Below, piece after piece: positions 5,901 to 13,096 of a stretch of DNA of 15,956 nucleotides. The DNA is from a bacterium (lineage in GTDB: Bacteria; Patescibacteria; Gracilibacteria; 1-14-2-50-48-13): contig JAUIFW010000014.1 in the NCBI GenBank assembly GCA_030430105.1, positions 1-15,956 of the forward strand. The letters are read 5' to 3'. Position numbers and translations under genes: made by a program. Position 1 is the stretch's first letter. Every line of letters starts with the position of its first letter. Below the pieces are notes generated by a model that was not told where the DNA came from, did no database searches, and saw only the letters and a program-made list of their open reading frames with translations.

Positions 5901-8327
5901 TTACTTTCTTCTAAGGAACCCAAACGCTCCTCCTTTTTTCTCCCTACCTTCTTCTTTCCCAGTTCCGTCACCTGAGATTTCAGATTCTGGCATCTTTCGA
6001 ATTACATCTCGATGTGGTCGATCCCCATCGTGGTCTCTTCTTGGCCCGCGGCTTCCACCATCCCTTCGTGGTCCACCACCTTGCCTCTGCCCTCGATCTC
6101 CGCCTCGGCTTCCACCTCGATACCCTCCATCTCTCGATCCACCTCGTGGACCTCCTCTTCGATCACCACCAGAACGTCCTCCTCGATCACCATCACCGGA
6201 TGGCTTGATCAATGGACCATTTGGATCACCTTGGAAAAACTCCTTGTGGGTAAGGGAAATCTTTCCATCCTTCACTTCCTTTACCTTTACCTTGATCCTA
6301 TCTCCAACCTTTGCCACCTGCGCCGTCTCTTCGATACGCATTGGGGCCATCTCACTGATGTGGAGTAGTCCATCCTTGTTTGGCGCAAACTCTACAAGTA
6401 CTCCGAAGCCCATATCTCGTACAACCTTTCCTTCGAAGACATCACCTGGTGTAGGTACGTAGGTGATCTGCTTGATCATCTCTACGGCCTTCTTCACTCC
6501 CTCTGGCTTCACACCAGTCACAGTTACAAATCCTTCATCATCAATATCAATCTTTGTTTCCGTAGCCTCGATCATTGCCCGGATATTCTTTCCTCCAGGC
6601 CCAATCACATCTCCGATCAAATCCTGTGGAATGGTCATAGACTCAATACGAGGAGCATACTCAGACATCTCTGCCTTTGGTGCGGAAAGCACCTTGTTCA
6701 TTTCGCCGAGAATATGCGCACGTCCCTCATCTGCCTTCGCTAGTGCTTCCTTTAGAATTTCTCTCGTAAGTCCTTCGATCTTGATATCTAGCTGCAGGGC
6801 AGTGATACCTACCTCAGTTCCTGCTACCTTGAAGTCCATGTCTCCGAGGAAGTCTTCCTTACCTTGGATATCGTAGAGCACGGCGTAGTTCCCAGTCTCC
6901 TTGTCTAGCATAAGCCCCATAGCAATACCACTTGCTGGCCGCTTGATGGGCACACCTCCATCCATCAGACAAAGAGTAGAACCACACACAGATCCCATAG
7001 AAGAGGATCCGTTACTCATAAGCACCTCGGATACTACTCGCATGGTGTACGGGAAGTCTTCCTTGCTTGGAAGGAGTGGCAAGAGCGCTCGCTCAGCCAA
7101 GTCTCCGTGTCCAATTTCTCTTCGTCCTGGTGTTCGCATAAATGCTACTTCTCCTACAGAGAAACCAGGGAAGTTGTAGTGATGCATGTATCTTCGCTCC
7201 TCGTCTTCGTCCATGTTGTCGATCACCTGCGCATCCCCTGGTGACCCAAGCGTAAGTACAGAAAGAACCTGAGTCTCTCCTCGTGTGAAGAGACCTGTTC
7301 CATGCAATTTGTTGAAGATTCCGTTTTCTACGGTGATTGGGCGGATCTCATCGAGCTTTCTTCCATCAAGACGAACACCGTCTCGCAGTACCTTTGCCCG
7401 CATATGTGCCTGTACCATCTCTCCCACTCGTTTCTTTACCGCTCCCTCTGTCCAATCACTCTCTGCATCGTCAGCAATCTTCGCTGCAAAATGTTCAAGT
7501 GCCTCCGTGCGGATTGCATCCTCTGTCTCATTCTGTGCAGTCTTATCCAGACCGAACATCGCCTCAACCTTGTCCGCCGTTACAAACGCTTCTACCTCTG
7601 ATTGCACTGAAGCTGGAAGCTCTGCAACAGTAAGCTCCATAGGCTTGATCTCTACCTTAGCAAGGAATTCTTCCTGGATAGCACAGAGTTTCTTGATCTC
7701 CTCATGCGCCTTATCCAGTGCCTCAAGGAATTTATCCGCAGGCACTTCGTTGGCTCCTGCTTCGATCATAGTGATGGCATTCTTTGTACCAGCAACCATG
7801 AGATCTAGGTGTGAATGCTCCATCTGTGCATAGGTTGGGTTGATGACGATGACATCATCGATGAGACCAACACGTACTCCAGCACAAGGCCCTCCAAAGG
7901 GAGCACCTGTAAGAGAACACGCTAGGGAAGCACCGAGAATAGCAATATCCTCTGGGTTTGTTTCCATATCTACCTGCAAGGTAGTCACTACTACCTGGGT
8001 GTTGTTTCGTGTGTTCTTTGGGAACAGGGGCCGAAGAGGTCGGTCGATCATACGAGCAGCGAGTGTAGCTTGATCGCTTGGTCGTCCTTCACGCTTGATG
8101 AAGCGACTTCCCTTCATCTTTCCTGTTGCGTAGAACTTCTCCTGGTAGTCTACAAGAAGTGGGAAGAAATCCATCCCGTCCTTTGCGGGTCCAATACAAC
8201 AGGTCACTAGGATGGATGTACCACCAAGGGTGACAAGGGCACTACCGCCCGCTAGGCGAGCCATGCGCCCTGTCTCTATCTGGAGTTTTCGTCCTTGAAA
8301 CTCCTTCTCAATCTGTACCACTGACAT
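5901..8327 (-). CDS. pnp: Polyribonucleotide nucleotidyltransferase (PNPase) with RGG-rich tail
   Basis: Degrades RNA 3' to 5' by phosphorolysis, as a trimeric ring. The 808 residues show the standard order. The first RNase PH-like domain is about 10-145 (FFPLLVDYQEKFYATGKMKG at 54-73) and an alpha-helical linker is about 200-310. The second RNase PH-like domain is about 315-540, with GRREIGHGDLAERAL at 401-415 and LGDMDFKVAGT at 494-504, including the catalytic aspartates. The KH domain has GPGGK at 576-580, and the S1 domain covers 628-694. The usual protein is about 700 residues. Here roughly 100 more follow: a Gly/Arg/Asp-rich, RGG-repeat stretch (712-772) and a tail ending GAFGFLRRK. The DNA encoding it is low-complexity. 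The ATG at 8327 has no SD; the leader is about 108 nt. rpsO, often adjacent in other bacteria, is absent here. Confidence 0.97.
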   Translation of the reverse strand: MSVVQIEKEFQGRKLQIETGRMARLAGGSALVTLGGTSILVTCCIGPAKDGMDFFPLLVDYQEKFYATGKMKGSRFIKREGRPSDQATLAARMIDRPLRPLFPKNTRNNTQVVVTTLQVDMETNPEDIAILGASLACSLTGAPFGGPCAGVRVGLIDDVIVINPTYAQMEHSHLDLMVAGTKNAITMIEAGANEVPADKFLEALDKAHEEIKKLCAIQEEFLAKVEIKPMELTVAELPASVQSEVEAFVTADKVEAMFGLDKTAQNETEDAIRTEALEHFAAKIADDAESDWTEGAVKKRVGEMVQAHMRAKVLRDGVRLDGRKLDEIRPITVENGIFNKLHGTGLFTRGETQVLSVLTLGSPGDAQVIDNMDEDEERRYMHHYNFPGFSVGEVAFMRTPGRREIGHGDLAERALLPLLPSKEDFPYTMRVVSEVLMSNGSSSMGSVCGSTLCLMDGGVPIKRPASGIAMGLMLDKETGNYAVLYDIQGKEDFLGDMDFKVAGTEVGITALQLDIKIEGLTREILKEALAKADEGRAHILGEMNKVLSAPKAEMSEYAPRIESMTIPQDLIGDVIGPGGKNIRAMIEATETKIDIDDEGFVTVTGVKPEGVKKAVEMIKQITYVPTPGDVFEGKVVRDMGFGVLVEFAPNKDGLLHISEMAPMRIEETAQVAKVGDRIKVKVKEVKDGKISLTHKEFFQGDPNGPLIKPSGDGDRGGRSGGDRRGGPRGGSRDGGYRGGSRGGDRGQRQGGGPRRDGGSRGPRRDHDGDRPHRDVIRKMPESEISGDGTGKEEGREKKGGAFGFLRRK

Positions 8328-8441
8328 AGCAAATGGTTAGGTGTAAAACCGTTGCTTGCCGGGTACGTCCCATATGACTAGAGGAAACTCTCTTGTTTTC
8401 TCCACTCACCTGAAACGAACCTTTGGGGCCGCAACGCAAGT

Positions 8442-8469
8442 ATTATATAGGAGAATGGGGGAGTCGCAA
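8442..8469 (-). promoter_or_regulatory. pnp promoter and leader
   Basis: Minus strand TTGCGA (8469-8464), 16 bases, TATAAT (8447-8442). Transcription would start near 8435, leaving about 108 leader bases. These include an imperfect hairpin, GAG-A-AAAC pairing with GTTT-C-CTC, about 50 to 80 bases before the ATG. In Escherichia coli pnp is autoregulated through a leader hairpin; whether that applies here is inference. Confidence 0.6.
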
Positions 8470-8470
8470 G

Positions 8471-8528
8471 AAGGAAAATGGGCGCTTTGCGTCCAATATT
8501 TCAAATGGCAAATTTCAAATTTCAGATA
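8471..8528 (+). repeat. Hairpin-plus-AT intergenic repeat, copy C
   Basis: Starts with the hairpin GGGCGC-TTT-GCGTCC (8480-8494, one G-U), then an AT-rich tail with AAATGGCAAATTTCAAATTT and CAGATAACAAA. Copy E at 15421 has the same order with a perfect GGGCGC-TTT-GCGCCC stem. Confidence 0.65.
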
Positions 8529-8530
8529 AC

Positions 8531-8560
8531 AAAAAGCCCGGCGTCTTATCGACCCGAGCT
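8531..8560 (-). terminator. Terminator of the CYTH gene
   Basis: Minus strand AGCTCGG pairs with CCGGGCT (one G-U), with GTC/GAC pairing inside the loop, followed by TTTTT (8535-8531). It lies about 16 bases after the stop codon at 8577. Confidence 0.8.
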
Positions 8561-8576
8561 AGGTTATTGTATATTT

Positions 8577-9188
8577 TTACGGCTCGTCCCTTCCCAGAAT
8601 TTGCAGGAGGAGGGTAAACATGCCAGGAGCCTGTTTTTGGTCCGTGACTTCAAGGTAAACTCGGAACCAAGAGTCTACCAAAGATTCAGCTAGTTCAGCC
8701 TCAACTTTATTCTGAGCGATGATCTCCACTTCCACAAAGTAGTGAGTTTTCTCTCCCACTTTCATAGTGTCCATATCTACCGTTACAGGGCTGTCCTTGA
8801 ACGTACCCTGCCAGCTTTCACGATGTTTATGGAGCACGAGATCGGTTCCTACCTGCGCTTGTTTGAAGGTGCTAATGACAATTTCTTGCTCCTCTTCTCT
8901 TCGATGATCCTTGCCGGGAATATCACTTTTTTCCCACCACTTCTTTGTCACCACACACTTTCTGTCCCCATAGCGGCGAAAGCGGGTGAAATCATAGCCT
9001 CCTAGAGGAGACTTTGTGACAGAGTGAAATACGTCTGTGACTTCATCATCATGCATAAAGGTATAGCCTTCCCCCCTGAGTTTTTCTTTCAACTCACCCT
9101 TTTGTCGGAGGGTGACCTCGTATTTTTTTTCCACTTCAATCGTTTGGCTTTCTTGTTTCATCTTCATTTCACACATAGCCTTCTCCAT
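8577..9188 (-). CDS. CYTH-domain protein (triphosphate tunnel metalloenzyme superfamily)
   Basis: CYTH proteins bind triphosphorylated substrates in a beta tunnel; members include thiamine triphosphatase, inorganic triphosphatase and class IV adenylate cyclase (CyaB). The diagnostic ExExK-type motif is near the N-terminus: IEVEKKYEV, with E18, E20 and K22 counted from ATG 9188. Alternating charged strands follow, such as YDFTRFRRYGDRKCVVTKKW and YFVEVEIIAQ. I chose ATG 9188 (203 aa). The frame runs back to a TTG at 9254, but that codon lies inside the preceding gene's terminator and upstream of a promoter-like pair at 9207-9235. ATGs at 9176, 9167 and 9161 are alternatives. The gene is a single unit with its own terminator. 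The substrate cannot be told from sequence; most tunnel charges would need an alignment. Confidence 0.8.
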   Translation of the reverse strand: MEKAMCEMKMKQESQTIEVEKKYEVTLRQKGELKEKLRGEGYTFMHDDEVTDVFHSVTKSPLGGYDFTRFRRYGDRKCVVTKKWWEKSDIPGKDHRREEEQEIVISTFKQAQVGTDLVLHKHRESWQGTFKDSPVTVDMDTMKVGEKTHYFVEVEIIAQNKVEAELAESLVDSWFRVYLEVTDQKQAPGMFTLLLQILGRDEP

Positions 9189-9206
9189 TCGTTTTTTCTT
9201 GCAGTA

Positions 9207-9235
9207 TGTATACGTATGCACGTTATGATTGTCTA
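9207..9235 (-). promoter_or_regulatory. Probable promoter of the CYTH gene
   Basis: Minus strand TAGACA (9235-9230), 17 bases, TATACA (9212-9207). Transcription would begin near 9200, twelve bases before ATG 9188. Confidence 0.45.
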
Positions 9236-9240
9236 TAGTA

Positions 9241-9267
9241 AAAACCCGGAGCAATACTCCGGGTTTT
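9241..9267 (-). terminator. Terminator of the 9287 gene
   Basis: AAAACCCGGAG (9241-9251) and CTCCGGGTTTT (9257-9267) form an 11-bp stem around five bases, with T-tracts on both strands. It lies about 20 bases after the stop codon at 9287. Confidence 0.85.
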
Positions 9268-9286
9268 GGGTTCTTTTTTCTTTTGA

Positions 9287-9985
9287 TCAGATGCTAGCTT
9301 TCGCTAGGTTTCTGAGTTTTTTTGTTTGTAGCTCAAAAATATACTTTCTGAGCTCTGCCAGGGCCTCATGGAGCTGGCTCAATTCGGGAACAAAGATGTA
9401 CTTATGTTTATATCCTTCGGAAACTGCGAACTGCTTCCGATTGGCATACACCTTGCTAAGTTCAAGGCTTGGGAAGCGACCCTCTATTGAGCCCTCTCCA
9501 AGTTTAGACTTAGAAATATGTACGCGAAGCGCCCCTGTGGTGTCAATCTGCATTTTCCCAAATGCAGTCTGCACAATATAGGATTCATCTGTCGTGTTTT
9601 CATAGAGAATTGACAGTTGGTATGCCTCTGGGATTCCCGCCTTCAGACAAGCACTTCGTATAGTGTTTTCTTTCGGTTTTTCCCTGGCAATCACTACCAT
9701 ATCTTCATTGAGCATCAACGATGGATTGATGGCATGCGGATCATGATCCACATGACTCCCCTCAATAAACATTTTTACGCTTTCAACCTCTACTTCATTG
9801 TATGAGGTTTTTAGCCCATTTGCTTTCATCTCTGCACAGACATTTTTGTTCTGTTGTATGAATGAAATAACGTCCTGGACGGTTTGCCCTCTGAAATTGT
9901 GCGTTTGAACATGCACCGTTTCTAGCATCACATCCTGGATCTCGCGACCTTTTGGGTCGTATTTTTCTGTGATTACTGTTACCAA
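9287..9985 (-). CDS. Hypothetical protein, about 232 aa, probable TTG start
   Basis: No family recognised. The longest frame begins at ATG 10036, but that codon lies just upstream of the -10 (10024-10029) of a near-consensus promoter and so should not be in the main transcript. The first well-placed start after the promoter is TTG 9985, eight bases after GGAGG (9998-9994). The product would start VTVITEKYDPKGREIQ. It is soluble and mixed alpha/beta, with no signal peptide. The C-terminus is a Lys/Leu-rich helix (LHEALAELRKYIFELQTKKL) that could form a coiled coil. TGA is the stop codon, evidence for a standard code. The gene forms a single unit ending at the hairpin at 9241-9267, next to the CYTH gene in the same direction. 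A functional link to that neighbour is possible but unsupported. Confidence 0.7.
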   Translation of the reverse strand: MVTVITEKYDPKGREIQDVMLETVHVQTHNFRGQTVQDVISFIQQNKNVCAEMKANGLKTSYNEVEVESVKMFIEGSHVDHDPHAINPSLMLNEDMVVIAREKPKENTIRSACLKAGIPEAYQLSILYENTTDESYIVQTAFGKMQIDTTGALRVHISKSKLGEGSIEGRFPSLELSKVYANRKQFAVSEGYKHKYIFVPELSQLHEALAELRKYIFELQTKKLRNLAKASI

Positions 9986-10023
9986 ATCATATTCCTCCGA
10001 TTGATATTTGTTTTGCGTATTCC

Positions 10024-10051
10024 AATATATCATCACTTACCTAGTTGTCAA
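10024..10051 (-). promoter_or_regulatory. Promoter of the 9287 gene
   Basis: Minus strand TTGACA (10051-10046), 16 bases, TATATT (10029-10024). The predicted start near 10017 and the SD at 9994-9998 favour TTG 9985 as the translation start. Confidence 0.7.
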
Positions 10052-10092
10052 ATCACTATCCAAACATTCTACAGCGAATATATTCTTGAGGA

Positions 10093-10143
10093 CTAGGAAC
10101 CCTTCAAACTTCCATTGAATCCTAGCTTTCTTTCCCCTAGACT
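10093..10143 (+). promoter_or_regulatory. glyS upstream region: imperfect hairpin and weak promoter
   Basis: CTAGGA (10093-10098) with TCCTAG (10120-10125), and TTCAA (10103-10107) with TTGAA (10115-10119), form 11 pairs interrupted by a 4-base bulge. TTGAAT (10115-10120), 17 bases, then TAGACT (10138-10143) is a weak promoter candidate overlapping the hairpin, so the inverted repeat could be an operator. No T-box core is visible before glyS. Confidence 0.35.
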
Positions 10144-10171
10144 CTGACCACTAGATATTCACCCGACCCCT

Positions 10172-11563
10172 ATGGCGGCACCCACAATGGATACCATCGT
10201 TAACCTCTGTAAACAGCGAGGATTTATCTTTCAATCCTCGGAGATCTATGGCGGCTTTGCTGCAGTGTATGACTATGGGCATTATGGTGTGCTTTTGAAG
10301 AATAACATTCGGGACGCATGGTGGAAGACTATGGTGCAAAAGCGGCGAGACGTGGTTGGGCTTGATAGCTCCATCTATATGCATCCAAAGACCTGGGAGG
10401 CTTCTGGGCATATCGATAGCTTTGATGACCCTCAGATCGACTGTCGAAACTGTAAACATCGGATTCGTGCGGATCATATGCTTGAGGAGCATGGAGTGGA
10501 TGCTGATAAAATGCAGATTACCGAGCTCAATGCCCTCATGGATGATATGAAGGAAAAGGGAACAACGTTTGTTTGTCCTAATTGTGGGAGTGATGATCTC
10601 ACTCCAGCAAAAACCTTTTCTCTTATGGTAAAGTCCAATCTTGGATCTCCTACCTCTGAGCTTTCTGAGGAGAATGTGGTGTATCTTCGACCAGAAACTT
10701 GTGGAGGAATCTACCTTCAATACAAGAATGTGCAGGAGACTACTCGTATGAAACTACCCTTTGGAATCGCGCAAGTTGGTAAGGCGTTTCGAAATGAGAT
10801 TGTTGCCAGGCAGTTTGTTTTCCGAACTCGTGAGTTTGAGCAGATGGAAATGCAGTACTTCCTCCATCCGGATGATATGGATGCCAAGTATCAAGAGTGG
10901 CAGGAGCGACGCTGGAATTGGTTCCTGGACTATGGAATTGATAAGGAAAAAATCCGGTGGCACGAGCACCAGAAACTCGCTCACTATGCGAGCAAGGCGT
11001 ACGACATCGAATACAACTACTCGGCCCTTGGAGGCTTTAAGGAAGTGGAAGGAGTTCATGCTAGAGGGGACTGGGATCTTAGCCAGCATGGGAAGTTCTC
11101 CAAGACCAATATGGAGTACTTTGACCAGGCTCGAAATGAGAAATATATTCCACATATCTTGGAAACTTCAGTAGGACTTGGGCGTCTTACCCTCATGTTT
11201 ATTGACAATGCCTATACGGAGGAAGACCTCGAGGATGGTACGAGCCGAGTGGTGCTCAAGCTTGATCCACGCCTTGCGCCGATCAAAGTGGCTCTTATGC
11301 CTCTCATGAAAAAGGACGGGCTTGCGGAAAAGGCGCAGGAGCTCTATGACCAGCTATCAGACAGCTTCATGGTAGAGTATGACGAAGCTGGAAGTATCGG
11401 TAAGCGGTACCGAAGGCAGGATGAGATTGGTACGCCATACTGCGTGACCGTGGACTATGAGTCTCTCGAGGATGGATCTGTTACGGTGCGTGATCGAGAT
11501 AGTATGGAGCAGGTGCGGGTGAAGATGGAGGAGCTGGAGGGGTGGCTTGAGGAGAAGCTTTAA
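10172..11563 (+). CDS. glyS: Glycyl-tRNA synthetase, dimeric (alpha2) class II type
   Basis: Charges tRNA-Gly. At 463 residues it is the single-chain type (GlyQS/GRS1-like), not the alpha2beta2 enzyme. SSEIYGGFAAVYDYGHYG (22-39) is the usual N-terminal signature. A four-cysteine zinc site is formed by CRNC (91-94) and CPNC (135-138). RPETCGGIY (173-181) stands where the family normally has RPETAQGIF. Motif 2 is FRNEIVARQFVFRTREFEQM (207-226). SVGLGRLTLMF near residue 335 is motif 3. The C-terminal 100 residues are the HGTP anticodon-binding domain. The start at ATG 10172 lacks an SD; ATG 10187 is an alternative that keeps MDTIVNLCKQRGF. The gene is a single plus-strand unit. Confidence 0.96.
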   Translation: MAAPTMDTIVNLCKQRGFIFQSSEIYGGFAAVYDYGHYGVLLKNNIRDAWWKTMVQKRRDVVGLDSSIYMHPKTWEASGHIDSFDDPQIDCRNCKHRIRADHMLEEHGVDADKMQITELNALMDDMKEKGTTFVCPNCGSDDLTPAKTFSLMVKSNLGSPTSELSEENVVYLRPETCGGIYLQYKNVQETTRMKLPFGIAQVGKAFRNEIVARQFVFRTREFEQMEMQYFLHPDDMDAKYQEWQERRWNWFLDYGIDKEKIRWHEHQKLAHYASKAYDIEYNYSALGGFKEVEGVHARGDWDLSQHGKFSKTNMEYFDQARNEKYIPHILETSVGLGRLTLMFIDNAYTEEDLEDGTSRVVLKLDPRLAPIKVALMPLMKKDGLAEKAQELYDQLSDSFMVEYDEAGSIGKRYRRQDEIGTPYCVTVDYESLEDGSVTVRDRDSMEQVRVKMEELEGWLEEKL

Positions 11564-11615
11564 GTCGCTTCGCGACCAAATGGCAAATTTCAAATTTCAA
11601 AGTACAAATTTCAAT
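11564..11615 (+). repeat. Hairpin-plus-AT intergenic repeat, copy D
   Basis: The hairpin GTCGC-TTC-GCGAC (11564-11576) begins at the base after the glyS stop codon. AAATGGCAAATTTCAAATTT and a further ACAAATTTCAA follow. The stem sequence differs from copies C and E but keeps its size and place. The trailing T-run (11614-11621) is also T-rich. Confidence 0.65.
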
Positions 11616-11627
11616 TTTTTTGGATAG

Positions 11628-11657
11628 AAAAAAGGCCCCGTACTTGGTACGTGGCCT
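11628..11657 (-). terminator. Terminator of the 11712 gene, probably bidirectional
   Basis: AGGCC (11633-11637) with GGCCT (11653-11657) and CGTAC (11639-11643) with GTACG (11647-11651) form two 5-bp helices separated by one mismatch. TTTTTT follows on the minus strand. On the plus strand it reads into GCTTTTGC and may also serve glyS. Confidence 0.75.
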
Positions 11658-11666
11658 GCTTTTGCA

Positions 11667-11699
11667 GCGTGCCTGTTTGCAGGTCACGCTTCACTTTTT
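11667..11699 (+). terminator. Second hairpin after glyS
   Basis: GCGTG (11667-11671) pairs with CACGC (11685-11689) and CCTG with CAGG inside, with one bulged T. TTCACTTTTT follows on the plus strand, so it suits the glyS direction. Confidence 0.6.
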
Positions 11700-11711
11700 A
11701 AATGAGTAACT

Positions 11712-12134
11712 CTATATTTCACTTCTTAGATATTTTCTAAATTCTAAGAACTTTGACATAGCTACTCCGCTGATGGTAAAAATCAATATCCCGCCAAACA
11801 TGCACAGCCCTGAATATGCGGCCAAGTGATTTATCTCATTTTGGCTGTACTGCAGAGCATATAATAGCTGCACTGAACTATATGCAAGTAGGAAGAGTAA
11901 AGTGATCACAAGTGCCTCAACAACTTTCACTTTCTCCCAATTTTTACCAGTAAGGTCTACCAGAAACCAATAGGATCCAAATACAGCAATTATCATTCCA
12001 GGAATGAAACCATACTCAGAGCCTGATAACTCCAGCATGTACTTTGCATCCATGAAAGCTGCTACTGCGCTAATACAAACACACATCAGGAAACCAATTG
12101 CTTCTGCAATAAACACTTTCTGCCTCGGATTCAT
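11712..12134 (-). CDS. Small membrane protein, four predicted helices, unknown function
   Basis: 140 residues, dominated by four hydrophobic segments: about 10-28 (EAIGFLMCVCISAVAAFM), 42-60 (FIPGMIIAVFGSYWFLV), 72-95 (ALVITLLFLLAYSSVQLLYA) and 105-127 (YSGLCMFGGILIFTISGVAM). Short polar ends and a basic C-terminus (EFRKYLRS) follow. No family recognised. The start is supported by GAGAGGTG ending four bases before ATG 12134, one of the few clear SD sites in the window. A promoter lies at 12161-12191 and a terminator at 11628-11657, so it is a single-gene unit. Its coding sequence looks more AT-rich than its neighbours, which could reflect hydrophobic codon use. Confidence 0.75.
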   Translation of the reverse strand: MNPRQKVFIAEAIGFLMCVCISAVAAFMDAKYMLELSGSEYGFIPGMIIAVFGSYWFLVDLTGKNWEKVKVVEALVITLLFLLAYSSVQLLYALQYSQNEINHLAAYSGLCMFGGILIFTISGVAMSKFLEFRKYLRSEI

Positions 12135-12160
12135 AGTGCACCTCTCTTTTTGTTTTATAA

Positions 12161-12191
12161 ATTATAATACTATCTATTGTATATTTGTCAA
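12161..12191 (-). promoter_or_regulatory. Probable promoter of the 11712 gene
   Basis: Minus strand TTGACA (12191-12186) and TATAAT (12166-12161), both perfect hexamers but with a 19-base spacer, longer than the usual 17. Confidence 0.55.
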
Positions 12192-12260
12192 ATTTACAAC
12201 CATATACTGGTCCAAACATCATCATTATTATGATTTACATTTTACTCAGTCAGTACCTCA

Positions 12261-13094
12261 CTAGCGACTCCTCGAAAGCGCCCACCAAAGTCCCCACTTG
12301 GCCTCTGCAAACCTGTCTGGACTGTTGAGTAGCACTACGAGGTATTCCTTTCCATTCTCCCCTCTTGTGAGGCCAATAAAGCTTTCCCCTGCTAGATCCG
12401 TTGTTCCTGTTTTGAGACCTTCTACTTCCATGAAATCTAGTTTCCCAAGTAGAGCATTGGTGGTTTCGAAGGTGTAAGGCTTCCCTTGCGTAGAAGTAAT
12501 GGAGCCTACTCTAGTTCTTGCTAGTTCTCGAAGTTCTGGATGCTTGGTTAGCGCATAGCGAGCTAGCTGAAACAGATCCTCGGCAGTGCTTGCGTGCCCA
12601 GGTTCGTCAAACCCCATAGGGTTGGTAAAGGAGGTTCCAGCTAATCCCAGACTAGCGGCCTTTTCATTCATCCAGCGGATGAACTGCGACTTCCCTCCTG
12701 GCGCATGTTCCGCCAAAGCCATGGCTGCATCGTTTCCCGAGCGAATCAAGGATGCTGCGATGAGATCTCTCACTCTTACTGTATCACCTTGCAAGAGGTG
12801 CACCTGTGCCCCCTCGATGGTTGCTGCTTCTCTCCGAATAATCACTTCCTCCTCTGGGCTATAGTGCTCTAGGGCCACGGTGACTGTCATAATCTTGGTC
12901 AGTGAAGCCATCGGAACGACAAGCTCTGCTCCTTCCTCTACTAAAATATCTCCAGATCCTACTTCACCGATAAGGTATGCCCTACTTCCCATAAGGGGAA
13001 GTTCTTGCATGGCAAAGATCTCTACCGGAGGGTGAGAGACAGGTATATCTGCGATATGCGCGCCGAGCAAGCTCGATAGAAGTGAGAGGTACAT
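12261..13094 (-). CDS. D-alanyl-D-alanine carboxypeptidase (peptidase S11, PBP5-like)
   Basis: Trims the terminal D-alanine of peptidoglycan stem peptides outside the membrane. All three active-site motifs are present in 277 residues: SLTK (64-67, the SxxK nucleophile), SGN (119-121) and KTG (228-230). The protein ends soon after the transpeptidase-like domain, without the C-terminal beta domain and amphipathic anchor of Escherichia coli PBP5. The N-terminus (LSLLSSLLGA) is short and hydrophobic with no preceding basic residue, so it is a weak signal sequence; a different start is possible. The ATG at 13094 follows the TAA of the methyltransferase gene by two bases and has no SD, so the two are almost certainly co-transcribed and translationally coupled. 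No T-rich terminator is seen after 12261. Confidence 0.93.
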   Translation of the reverse strand: MYLSLLSSLLGAHIADIPVSHPPVEIFAMQELPLMGSRAYLIGEVGSGDILVEEGAELVVPMASLTKIMTVTVALEHYSPEEEVIIRREAATIEGAQVHLLQGDTVRVRDLIAASLIRSGNDAAMALAEHAPGGKSQFIRWMNEKAASLGLAGTSFTNPMGFDEPGHASTAEDLFQLARYALTKHPELRELARTRVGSITSTQGKPYTFETTNALLGKLDFMEVEGLKTGTTDLAGESFIGLTRGENGKEYLVVLLNSPDRFAEAKWGLWWALSRSR

Positions 13095-13096
13095 AC

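Noticed and set aside
6012..6368. Overlapping plus- and minus-strand frames over the pnp 3' end
   Set aside because: They arise from the low-complexity DNA encoding the RGG-rich tail, which is stop-free in several frames.
7285..7833. 182-codon plus-strand frame, and similar ones at 6463-6876 and 14130-14570
   Set aside because: They are antisense to pnp and tsf, with Ser/Ala/Ile-rich products typical of the opposite strand of real genes.
10064..10171. T-box before glyS
   Set aside because: There is a hairpin, but no TGG-containing core, no Gly specifier and no terminator.
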